This document shows, piece after piece, positions 26,168-33,499 of a stretch of 64,000 bases of DNA (positions within the stretch are counted from its first letter, which is position 1; each line of letters starts with the position of its first letter). The notes beneath the pieces are model-generated. The model searched no databases and was not told where the DNA came from. It saw only the letters and a program-made list of their open reading frames with translations. The DNA comes from Catenovulum sp052056295 (GTDB taxonomy: Bacteria > Pseudomonadota > Gammaproteobacteria > Enterobacterales > Alteromonadaceae), in NCBI RefSeq assembly GCF_052056295.1, contig NZ_CP182494.1, positions 124,001-188,000 of the forward strand, read 5' to 3'. The position numbers and the translations under genes were made by a program.

Positions 26168-26170
26168 GCG

Positions 26171-26212
26171 TCACCTGAACTCTGGTGAATAGCTTATCCA
26201 GAATTCAGGTGA
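26171..26212. terminator. long hairpin between convergent genes
   Basis: TCACCTGAACTCTGG (26171-26185) pairs with CCAGAATTCAGGTGA (26198-26212), 15 positions with one mismatch and a 12-base loop. It separates the araC-type gene from the convergent small secreted-protein gene and may terminate both. Confidence 0.6.
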
Positions 26213-26219
26213 AGAGCGT

Positions 26220-26867
26220 TTATTTGCAGCCGGTATGGCCTGCGGGCAATGCGACTAAATAAGCATTAGCAATGTCGAGTTCCATTTTACCTTGGGTTGA
26301 AATGGCAAAAATATCTGTGAGGTTTTTAAAATCGAATTTACCGTCTTGGTTAAAACAATTGAGTGGCAGGGTTAATTCTGTCCATTCATTTTTAGGCATT
26401 TGTTTCAAAACAGGATTTAAAGCAAGCTCGCTATCACATTTGTTTGACCAGTTACAGCGCATCGATATTTTAGCAACTGAGGTGGGTTGTTCTACAATTC
26501 TAATTTGTAGTTGCAAGGCGCTGGTATCTTCTACCGATGATAAATCTATTTTGTGGCCATTTAAGGTAATATTCGAATACCAAGCCGCTTTTTTATTGCG
26601 TCCTCGCCACTTTACTTTAATGGCATCGTTTGTGGTTGTTTTACTAATTGGCTCTACTGTAACGTTACCACGTTTAGTTTTACCAACTTGATTTTCAACA
26701 GCTATGCCCCATCCTAAAGCGTTACCAACACTAAACTTCCACGGTGAGTTTGGCTGTCCTTGAGCAATAAAAACACTGGTTGGGTCGGCCGCAAAAGCAA
26801 CTGAACTCAACACAAATGACAAAAGTAAGCTAATTTTTGTAGACAGGGTTAACACAGGTGTTTTCAT
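26220..26867 (-). CDS. secreted stand-alone galactose-binding-like domain (ExoP C-terminal type)
   Basis: A protein of about 215 residues with a signal peptide (ends VAFAA). The body resembles the beta-sandwich C-terminal domain of ExoP-type beta-glucan exohydrolases: ALGWGIAVEN near the start, VKWRGRNKKAAWYSN in the middle and WTELTLPLNCF near the end. No catalytic domain is attached, so it is probably a free carbohydrate-binding module. The start at 26867 is chosen because an AGGT site precedes it and because the longer frame would run through an operator. It diverges from the GH50 gene and shares two operator sites with it, which points to co-induction with agar degradation. Confidence 0.65.
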   Translation of the reverse strand: MKTPVLTLSTKISLLLSFVLSSVAFAADPTSVFIAQGQPNSPWKFSVGNALGWGIAVENQVGKTKRGNVTVEPISKTTTNDAIKVKWRGRNKKAAWYSNITLNGHKIDLSSVEDTSALQLQIRIVEQPTSVAKISMRCNWSNKCDSELALNPVLKQMPKNEWTELTLPLNCFNQDGKFDFKNLTDIFAISTQGKMELDIANAYLVALPAGHTGCK

Positions 26868-26904
26868 AATATACCTAACCATTAGACAACAAATTAACAT
26901 GTAT

Positions 26905-26923
26905 ATTGTATACAAATTACAAT
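26905..26923. promoter_or_regulatory. GntR-regulon operator copy (ATTGT-N9-ACAAT)
   Basis: ATTGTATACAAATTACAAT has the full ATTGT-N9-ACAAT dyad with an inner TTGTATACAA palindrome. It lies 38 bp upstream of the small secreted-protein gene and in the divergent region shared with GH50. Confidence 0.7.
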
Positions 26924-26966
26924 TTTGTCAATATTCTTGATATTTGCTTTACATTTTTCTATGGTT

Positions 26967-26985
26967 ATTGTTAACTATCTACAAT
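26967..26985. promoter_or_regulatory. GntR-regulon operator copy upstream of GH50
   Basis: ATTGTTAACTATCTACAAT has the full ATTGT-N9-ACAAT dyad and matches the copies at 30462 and 35086 in 17 of 19 positions. It ends 37 bp before the GH50 start, a position suited to repression. Confidence 0.75.
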
Positions 26986-27022
26986 GTTTGTTTAGTAGTT
27001 TATACTACCGAGGTAATAAGTA

Positions 27023-29428
27023 ATGAAATATCTAGATTACGGTTATAGCCGCATGAGTCACAATTTTAAATTGTCGGCACTAGCTATAGCGACTTTAAGT
27101 GTTGTTGGCTGCCAGTTAACTGAAACTCAAAATAAAGCGCCTATCGCTGAAAAAATCTTATTCGATTTTGAAGCCGACGCGCTGCCGCTTGAAGTGCAAC
27201 TAATTAACGCTGACGGCAACTTGGTTTCGCACGGAGCGACTGAAGGCAATACAGCGCTAAATGTTAAATTTCATTCTAAAAAACATGAGTACTCGGCAAT
27301 TAATTTTACTCCGACTCAAGCTTGGGATTGGAGCGATTTAGATAGTTTCAGCATTGCGTTTGATATCTCTAATCAAGGGCAATATTCCACTCAGTTGTTT
27401 TTGAATGTATATGATCACAACGGTCAAGTTTATACCCGCAGTGTCAATGTGCCAGTGGGTAGTGCTAAAACCTACTATTCAAAAATGGCCGGTCACGATT
27501 TAGTTAGTCCAGACAACAAACATGGTGAAAACGTTGAATTGAATTTAAGTTCAGGTTTGCGTTCTAACCCTGCTACTTGGGAATCAAACCAAGTACAATT
27601 TATCTGGATGTGGGGTACAAAAAATCTCGATACTAAAGGCATAAAACAAATTTCGTTAAGTGTTCAATACAACTTACATGACAAAGAAGTAACAATTGAT
27701 AATGTAAGAGTGATGCCGAACCCTAAAATGAATCAAGACTACCTAGAAGGTATAGTTGATAAATTTGGTCAACCAACTCGTTTGGAATATGAAGAAAAAA
27801 TTCATTCTGAAAAAGAACTGCTTGAAGTAAAAGAAAAGGAACTGGCACGTTTAAATAACGGCGAAAAGTTATCTGACCGTTCTAAATACAGTGGTTGGAA
27901 AGAGGGTCCTAAATTAGCCGCAACTGGCTATTTTAGAACTGAAAAAGTTGGTGATAAGTGGTCGTTAGTTGACCCAGAAGGTTATTTATATTTCACCACG
28001 GGTATTGATAACGTTAGGATGTCGAACGCGACCACACTAACAGGTTATGATTTTGATCAAAACGCTATCAACCAACGTAGCGCTGACGAGCTGACTCCAG
28101 AAGATTCTCAAGGGTTAAATCCACCACCAAAACAAGCTATCCCAACACGTAAGTTAGTTTCTGAAACACGAGCTAATATGTTCGAGTGGTTGCCTGATTA
28201 CAAAGATCCATTGGCTAGCAGTTATGGTTATCGCCGTGGTGCCCACTCTGGCCCACTTGAGCGCGGTGAAGTGTTTAGTTTTTATATGGCCAACTTAGAG
28301 CGTAAATATGGTGAAACCACACCATATTCTTATTTGAAAGATTGGTCAAAGGTGACAGTAGATCGTATGTTGAGCTGGGGTTTTACTTCGTTCGGCAATT
28401 GGATCGATCCTATGTATTACGACAATGCTCGTATACCATACTTCGCAAACGGTTGGATAATTGGTGATTTTAAAACTGTCTCTAGTGGTAATGATTTCTG
28501 GGGCGGATTACCGGATGTATTCGATCCTAAGTTTGAAGAGCGTGCTGACGCAACAATTAAACAAGTTGCTAAAGAAGTAAACAACAGCCCTTGGTGTGTC
28601 GGTGTTTTCATTGACAATGAAAAAAGTTGGGGTCGTCCAGAATCGAAAACAACTGAGTTGGGTATTGTCATCCATACGCTCACGCAAAATGGTGCTGAAT
28701 CACCGACTAAAAACATGTTTACTGAACAAATGCGTGCTAAGTATGCAAATATTGCTAAGTTAAACCAAGCTTGGAATACCAATATTGCTTCTTGGGATGC
28801 GTTCCAACAAGGTAGCTTCAACAGTAAATTAGACGAAGCCAATGCGCAGCAAGTTGCCGATTACGAAAAACTCTTGTTTGAATACGCAAGTGAATATTTC
28901 CGTATCGTCGACGCTAAGCTCGAAAAATATATGCCAAACCATATGTACATGGGCGTTCGATTTGCCGATTGGGGTATGCCTATGCCAGTTGTTCAAGCAT
29001 CGAAAAAATACGTCGATGTAGTCAGCTTTAATTTATATAAAGAAGGTTTAACCAAGAAAAAATGGGCGTTTTTAGAAGAGCTAGATATGCCAACTGTGAT
29101 TGGTGAATTCCATATGGGTACAACAGCTTCAGGCTTCTTCCACCCTGGTTTGGTTCATGCTGCTAACCAAGAAGATAGAGCAAGAATGTACAAGGATTAT
29201 ATGCACTCTATTATAGATAACGACTATTTTATTGGCGCACATTGGTTCCAATATTTAGATTCTCCTATCACAGGTCGCGCCTATGATGGTGAAAACTATA
29301 ATGTTGGTTTTGTATCTGTAACAGATATTCCATACAACGCTATGGTTGATGCCGCCCGTGAACTACATTCAGAGCTATACGAGCGTAGATTTGGTGAGTT
29401 AAAACAAGTGCAGGCTGACAGCAAATAA
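27023..29428 (+). CDS. GH50 beta-agarase, lipoprotein
   Basis: A 801-residue enzyme predicted to release neoagarobiose from agarose or neoagaro-oligosaccharides. It has a lipobox (LSVVGC), an N-terminal beta-sandwich (about residues 45-235) and a (beta/alpha)8 barrel (about 290-785). Catalytic residues are E533 (acid/base) in FIDNEKSWG and E695 (nucleophile) in VIGEFHMGT, nearly the same numbers as recalled for the characterised exo-agarase Aga50D (E534, E695). The ATG at 27023 has a GAGGT site eight bases upstream. Operators at 26905 and 26967 lie in its promoter and a strong terminator follows. A second GH50 lies at 59252-61591. Confidence 0.95.
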   Translation: MKYLDYGYSRMSHNFKLSALAIATLSVVGCQLTETQNKAPIAEKILFDFEADALPLEVQLINADGNLVSHGATEGNTALNVKFHSKKHEYSAINFTPTQAWDWSDLDSFSIAFDISNQGQYSTQLFLNVYDHNGQVYTRSVNVPVGSAKTYYSKMAGHDLVSPDNKHGENVELNLSSGLRSNPATWESNQVQFIWMWGTKNLDTKGIKQISLSVQYNLHDKEVTIDNVRVMPNPKMNQDYLEGIVDKFGQPTRLEYEEKIHSEKELLEVKEKELARLNNGEKLSDRSKYSGWKEGPKLAATGYFRTEKVGDKWSLVDPEGYLYFTTGIDNVRMSNATTLTGYDFDQNAINQRSADELTPEDSQGLNPPPKQAIPTRKLVSETRANMFEWLPDYKDPLASSYGYRRGAHSGPLERGEVFSFYMANLERKYGETTPYSYLKDWSKVTVDRMLSWGFTSFGNWIDPMYYDNARIPYFANGWIIGDFKTVSSGNDFWGGLPDVFDPKFEERADATIKQVAKEVNNSPWCVGVFIDNEKSWGRPESKTTELGIVIHTLTQNGAESPTKNMFTEQMRAKYANIAKLNQAWNTNIASWDAFQQGSFNSKLDEANAQQVADYEKLLFEYASEYFRIVDAKLEKYMPNHMYMGVRFADWGMPMPVVQASKKYVDVVSFNLYKEGLTKKKWAFLEELDMPTVIGEFHMGTTASGFFHPGLVHAANQEDRARMYKDYMHSIIDNDYFIGAHWFQYLDSPITGRAYDGENYNVGFVSVTDIPYNAMVDAARELHSELYERRFGELKQVQADSK

Positions 29429-29458
29429 GCTGAGGTCTATCGGTTGAAAAACGTAACA

Positions 29459-29489
29459 AGCCCGAACATGAAAGTGTTCGGGCTTTTTT
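29459..29489. terminator. intrinsic terminator after GH50
   Basis: AGCCCGAACA (29459-29468) pairs with TGTTCGGGCT (29475-29484), 6-base loop, followed by a T-run. It lies between the convergent GH50 and gntR genes. Confidence 0.92.
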
Positions 29490-29492
29490 GTT

Positions 29493-30101
29493 TTATTTAA
29501 TGTTTTTCCTTAATGCCGCAGTCGCTTCTTTTAAATCTTTATTGCGAACACCGTTAACAATATCCTTATGCTCGTCAACCAAAGCTTGTGAGGTTTTGAT
29601 ACGCTGGTAGTTCATGCGCATACGCATAACAATTGGATACCAAATATTTACTAGATCTTCGCCGCCCGCTAGGTTAACTAGATATTGATGAAACTCGATA
29701 TCGGCTTTAGTGAGTTCAGTAAACTCTTCTTTATTAAAATGCTCTTGCATTCTGTCGATAATATCGTCGAGGTCTTCGAATTGTTTTTCTGTAACATTGC
29801 CAATTAAATTTTTCAGCGCAAATTCTTCGATTTTACGTCTAATATCTATGCTTAATTTTTGCATGTCAGCAGATAATGGGCTGCTAACAGATGAACCTAC
29901 GTTATTTTTACTAACTAACAAACCTTCTTTAGTTAACTTTAATAAAACGTCTCGAATTGGTCCTCTAGAAACACCGAATCTTTCTGCTAATTGTTGCTCA
30001 TTTAATTTGGTATTGGCTTGAAGTTCACCTGAAATAATATCAGATCTAAGTGCGTCAGCAATTTGCTCGCGAACGGGAATTATTTTGATTTTCTTATTCA
30101 T
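29493..30101 (-). CDS. GntR-family regulator (FadR subfamily, FCD domain), probable agar regulon controller
   Basis: A 202-residue regulator. The N-terminal winged helix-turn-helix reads LNEQQLAERFGVSRGPIRD and the C-terminal FCD domain has metal-site residues in DIEFHQYL and DEHKDIV. The start at 30101 is supported by GGGA seven bases upstream. It sits between the GH50 gene and the AHG operon. FadR-type regulators bind short dyads of the form TTGT...ACAA, exactly the class of repeat found at many promoters here, and its own promoter has a variant copy, so I infer that it is the repressor of the regulon. The effector is probably a late AHG or keto-deoxy-acid intermediate, by analogy with sugar-acid GntR proteins. 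Confidence 0.9.
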   Translation of the reverse strand: MNKKIKIIPVREQIADALRSDIISGELQANTKLNEQQLAERFGVSRGPIRDVLLKLTKEGLLVSKNNVGSSVSSPLSADMQKLSIDIRRKIEEFALKNLIGNVTEKQFEDLDDIIDRMQEHFNKEEFTELTKADIEFHQYLVNLAGGEDLVNIWYPIVMRMRMNYQRIKTSQALVDEHKDIVNGVRNKDLKEATAALRKNIK

Positions 30102-30135
30102 AATTTGGTCCCACATTAGGTGTATACATTAAAAA

Positions 30136-30154
30136 ATTGTAAACTTTATACATT
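30136..30154. promoter_or_regulatory. variant operator upstream of gntR (autoregulation candidate)
   Basis: ATTGTAAACTTTATACATT keeps the ATTGT half and the N9 spacing with an ACATT second half. It ends 35 bp upstream of the gntR start on the minus strand; a TGTATACA palindrome lies at 30121-30128. Confidence 0.5.
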
Positions 30155-30461
30155 AAATAAATAAAAATAGTATATCTGGATTCTAATACGTTTAATTCAG
30201 ATTGGCTAGCGCATTGTTGATGGATGTGGTAGTGCAAAAGACTAAATCTATAAAATTCATTAAATAACAATTGTTTAGCTATGTTTGGTTGTAGAGTTTC
30301 TGTCTTTTTTTACTGCTATTACGCTTGAGCAACCAGCGTTTTTAACCATAGTTTTATCTGTTCTTTTAATAATTTTTTCAAAAAATATATTTTAAATATC
30401 AAAGGCTTAATGGTTTTTTGCGAAATTTACCAACGCAAGCAGTTATTATTAATTGAATATT

Positions 30462-30480
30462 ATTGTTAACAATGTACAAT
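30462..30480. promoter_or_regulatory. GntR-regulon operator, perfect copy, AHG operon
   Basis: ATTGTTAACAATGTACAAT is identical over 19 bp to the copy at 35086-35104. It ends 32 bp before the cycloisomerase ATG. It lies inside the frame if a TTG at 30453 is taken as the start, which argues for the start at 30513. Confidence 0.85.
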
Positions 30481-30512
30481 TAAATGAAGATTGTGTTTGT
30501 TTGAAGGTTTTT

Positions 30513-31661
30513 ATGGTCAATTTAGCCAAGCAAGCAGATGTACCATGCTTACATTCTGCTAATTCTCGAATTCGCTCAGTGAAAACTGAGTATTATCAAA
30601 TTCCACTAGCGGAAGTTCTAAGTGATGCTAAGCATGGTGACCACACGCATTTTGAATTAGTCGTATGTCGTGTCTTCACTCACGACGGTTATGAAGGTGT
30701 TGGTTATACCTACACAGGTGGTACTGGCGGTCGCGCTATTTATTCGCTTATTGAAGATGATTTAAAAGCATCACTAGTCGGTCAGGACACTTCTCAAATC
30801 GGCAAAATTTGGGAAGATATGTTGTACAAGCTGCATTATATCGGCCGTGGTGGTTTAGTTAGTTTTGCTATGTCTGCGGTTGATATCGCTTTGTGGGATA
30901 TTCGCTGTAAGCGTTTAAATCAACCTTTATGGCAAGTAGCGGGTGGGGCAAACAATTCAACCCGTTGTTACGCAGGTGGTATCGACCTTAATTTTTCCGA
31001 AGAAAAGCTGCTTAACAATATTCAAGGTTATTTAGATCGTGGCTTTAAAGGCGTCAAGATAAAAGTAGGCAAAGCCGACTATCGCGAAGATGTCGCTCGT
31101 GTTGCCGCTGTACGCAAATTGATTGGCGACGATATCATTTTTATGGTCGATGCTAACTACTCGTTAACTGTTGAAACTGCCATTCGTTTTGCCAAAGCAA
31201 TTGAACAATACGACATTACTTGGTTTGAAGAGCCAACAATTCCAGATGACTACCAAGGTTATGCTCGTATAGCTGAAAACACCACAATTCCGTTAGCTAT
31301 GGGCGAAAACCTCCATACTGTTTACGAATTCAACTATGCGGTACAACAAGCTAAGTTAGGGTTTTTACAGCCAGACGCTTCTAATATTGGTGGCATTACA
31401 GGTTGGTTAAAAGTGGCAGATCTCGCTTACATCAACAATTTACCTATTTGTACCCATGGCATGCACGAATTGCACGTGTCGTTAATGGCTTCACAGCCAA
31501 ATGCCGGACATATGGAAGTGCATTCTTTTCCAATTGATCAATATACAACCGAGCCATTTATTGTTGATGAAAATGGTCGAGCGGTTGCACCAAATGTTGC
31601 TGGTACGGGCGTTGAGTTCGACCAAGCGTTAGTCGGTCCACATTTAATTAAACAATCTTAG
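30513..31661 (+). CDS. 3,6-anhydro-L-galactonate cycloisomerase (enolase superfamily)
   Basis: A 382-residue mandelate racemase/enolase superfamily protein. It should convert 3,6-anhydro-L-galactonate to 2-keto-3-deoxy-L-galactonate. The early segment VLSDAKHGDHTHFEL and the capping residues TGGTGGR match what I recall of the Vibrio AHG cycloisomerase. Barrel features are KIKVGK (catalytic Lys strand), metal ligands in MVDANYS, WFEEP and MGENLH, and the His base in CTHGMHELHVS. The start is the ATG at 30513, five bases after GAAGG; the longer frame crosses an operator. It is the first gene of the AHG operon and the three genes that follow fit the neighbouring steps. Confidence 0.9.
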   Translation: MVNLAKQADVPCLHSANSRIRSVKTEYYQIPLAEVLSDAKHGDHTHFELVVCRVFTHDGYEGVGYTYTGGTGGRAIYSLIEDDLKASLVGQDTSQIGKIWEDMLYKLHYIGRGGLVSFAMSAVDIALWDIRCKRLNQPLWQVAGGANNSTRCYAGGIDLNFSEEKLLNNIQGYLDRGFKGVKIKVGKADYREDVARVAAVRKLIGDDIIFMVDANYSLTVETAIRFAKAIEQYDITWFEEPTIPDDYQGYARIAENTTIPLAMGENLHTVYEFNYAVQQAKLGFLQPDASNIGGITGWLKVADLAYINNLPICTHGMHELHVSLMASQPNAGHMEVHSFPIDQYTTEPFIVDENGRAVAPNVAGTGVEFDQALVGPHLIKQS

Positions 31662-31674
31662 AGGTGTAACAATT

Positions 31675-32697
31675 ATGATTGCTGCTCAATATATGGGTGA
31701 TAAAAGTTTTTCAATTGTTGAAGGTGTTAACAATTTACCAAAAGCGGATGAGGTTAAATTGGCTGTTGGTTATGTTGGTATCTGTGGTACCGACATGCAC
31801 ATCTATCATGGTGTTATGGACGCGCGTGTTAATCCACCTCAAACAATTGGCCATGAAATGTCGGGTACAATTGTGGAAGTTGGCAGTGAGGTAACTGGTT
31901 TTGCGGTTGGTGAGCGTGTTGTTGTGCGCCCATTAGATTGGTGTGGAGAGTGTCCAACTTGTAAAGCCGGTCACACGCACATTTGTCAAAATCTAAAATT
32001 TATGGGCATTGATTCACCAGGTGCTTTCCAATCAAATTGGACTGTTAAAGCGCGCACTTTGCACAAATTACCGGCTGGCGTTAACTTAAAACAAGGTGCG
32101 TTAATCGAACCATTATCAGTTGCTTGCCACGACATTCGTCGTTCACGTTTACAAGCTGGTGAAAAAGCCGTTGTGTTAGGTGGTGGTCCAATCGGTCAAT
32201 TAGTTGCAGCTGTGGCTAAAAGTGTTGGTGCGGATGTTTTAGTTTCTGAGCCAAATGAATCACGCCGTGCGTTTGCTGAAAAGTTAGGTGTTGAATCTGT
32301 TAATCCATTAGAAACTGACTTAGCGAAATTTGTTGATGAATGGACTGGCACTAAAGGCGCTGATGTAGTATTTGAAGTTTCAGGTGTTAAACCTGCAATT
32401 GATGCTATGACGCAAATTGCTGGCCGTCGTGGTCGTATTGTTATGGTTGCTATTCACTCGCAAAAACCTGAAATCGATTTATTCCAATTCTTCTGGAAAG
32501 AACTAGAGTTATTAGGTGCGCGTGTATACGAAGCAGAGGATTTTGACTGGGCAATCGACTTAATCGCTTCTGGCAAAGTAGATGTAGCGCCATTTATCAG
32601 CTCGGTTAACCCACTTGCAAATATTGGTGATGCGTTTGCGAGCATGGACAACAACCCACAAGGTATGAAAGCTTTAGTTGAATGTAATGCTGAGTAA
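31675..32697 (+). CDS. zinc-dependent dehydrogenase, probable 2-keto-3-deoxy-L-galactonate 5-dehydrogenase
   Basis: A 340-residue medium-chain dehydrogenase of the threonine/butanediol dehydrogenase type. Catalytic-zinc positions are in GICGTDMH, IGHEMSG and LIEPLSVACH; structural-zinc cysteines are in WCGECPTCKAGHTHIC; the NAD site is VVLGGGPIGQLVAA. It is 13 bp after the cycloisomerase with a GAGGTG ribosome site. In the known agar pathway of Pseudoalteromonas and Streptomyces the cycloisomerase product is oxidised at C5 to 2,5-diketo-3-deoxy-galactonate; this gene and the KduD-like one next to it fit that oxidation-reduction pair. The enzyme class is sure, the substrate is inferred from position. 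Confidence 0.8.
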   Translation: MIAAQYMGDKSFSIVEGVNNLPKADEVKLAVGYVGICGTDMHIYHGVMDARVNPPQTIGHEMSGTIVEVGSEVTGFAVGERVVVRPLDWCGECPTCKAGHTHICQNLKFMGIDSPGAFQSNWTVKARTLHKLPAGVNLKQGALIEPLSVACHDIRRSRLQAGEKAVVLGGGPIGQLVAAVAKSVGADVLVSEPNESRRAFAEKLGVESVNPLETDLAKFVDEWTGTKGADVVFEVSGVKPAIDAMTQIAGRRGRIVMVAIHSQKPEIDLFQFFWKELELLGARVYEAEDFDWAIDLIASGKVDVAPFISSVNPLANIGDAFASMDNNPQGMKALVECNAE

Positions 32698-32730
32698 GCC
32701 TAATAGCACAAAAAAGTAAGAGATTTTATT

Positions 32731-33495
32731 ATGTTAGAAAAATTTAGTTTAGAAGGTAAAGTTGCCTTAGTTACTGGTTGTAAACGTGGTATAGGTAAAG
32801 GTATCGCTTTAGGTTTAGCTCAAGCGGGCGCAGATATTATCGGTGTTTCTGCCAACTTAGAGCTTGAAGGCTCAGAAGTTGAAAAAGAAGTAAAAGCGCT
32901 AGGCCGTAACTTTAAAGCTTATCAATGTGACTTTGCTGATCGCCAAGCTTTGTATGCTTTTATTGAGCAAGTTAAAGCTGATTTTCCAAAAATTGACATC
33001 TTAATAAATAATGCGGGCACAATTTTACGTGCGCCTGCGGCAGAGCATGCTGACGATTTATGGGATAAAGTAATTGACGTTAACTTAAACTCTCAGTTCG
33101 TATTAAGCCGTGAAATTGGTAAAGACATGGTGGCACGTGGCTCGGGTAAAATTATCTTCACTGCGTCATTGTTAACTTTCCAAGGTGGTATTACAGTGCC
33201 TGGTTATGCAGCAAGTAAAGGTGCAATTGGCCAGTTGGTTATGGCATTGTCAAACGAGTGGGCTGGCAAAGGCGTAAACGTAAACGCTATCGCCCCAGGT
33301 TATATCGACACTGACAATACTGAAGCATTACGTAATGATCCTGAGCGCAGCGCGGCAATTTTAGGTCGAATTCCACAAGGTCGCTGGGGTACACCAGAAG
33401 ACTTTAAAGGCCCTGCTGTATTCTTAGCTTCTGAAGCTGCAAACTATGTAAATGGCGCTATTCTGTTGGTAGATGGCGGCTGGATGGGGAGATAA
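32731..33495 (+). CDS. KduD-like short-chain dehydrogenase, probable diketo-deoxy-galactonate reductase
   Basis: A 254-residue SDR. The NAD(P) site is TGCKRGIGKG, the NNAG motif is ILINNAG, and the active site has Ser in FTASLLTFQGG and Tyr-x3-Lys in GYAASKG. It is clearly close to KduD (2-dehydro-3-deoxy-gluconate 5-dehydrogenase), including the SLLTFQGG and YVNGAILLVDGGW segments. In this operon it would reduce 2,5-diketo-3-deoxy-L-galactonate to 2-keto-3-deoxy-D-gluconate, inverting C5 and feeding the Entner-Doudoroff route. It lies 33 bp after the zinc dehydrogenase and 4 bp before the aldehyde dehydrogenase. Confidence 0.85.
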   Translation: MLEKFSLEGKVALVTGCKRGIGKGIALGLAQAGADIIGVSANLELEGSEVEKEVKALGRNFKAYQCDFADRQALYAFIEQVKADFPKIDILINNAGTILRAPAAEHADDLWDKVIDVNLNSQFVLSREIGKDMVARGSGKIIFTASLLTFQGGITVPGYAASKGAIGQLVMALSNEWAGKGVNVNAIAPGYIDTDNTEALRNDPERSAAILGRIPQGRWGTPEDFKGPAVFLASEAANYVNGAILLVDGGWMGR

Positions 33496-33499
33496 ACCT

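Larger units (their letters stand above)
30102..30512. other. divergent regulatory region gntR / AHG operon
   Basis: A 411-bp AT-rich region with no credible gene. It contains TGTATACA (30121-30128) and ATTGT-N9-ACATT (30136-30154) next to gntR, and a perfect operator at 30462-30480 next to the cycloisomerase gene. The middle part (about 30180-30440) shows T-rich runs but nothing I can name. Confidence 0.55.

Noticed and set aside
22164..26210. 17-bp direct repeat TTATCCAGAATTCAGGT at 22164-22180 and 26194-26210
   Set aside because: One copy lies inside the ferredoxin reductase coding end, the other in a hairpin arm; a match of this length is near what chance allows in 64 kb and no boundary structure supports an element.
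30453..30512. Longer N-terminus for the cycloisomerase from a TTG at 30453
   Set aside because: It would translate through the operator; the ATG at 30513 has a proper ribosome site and starts near the family N-terminus.
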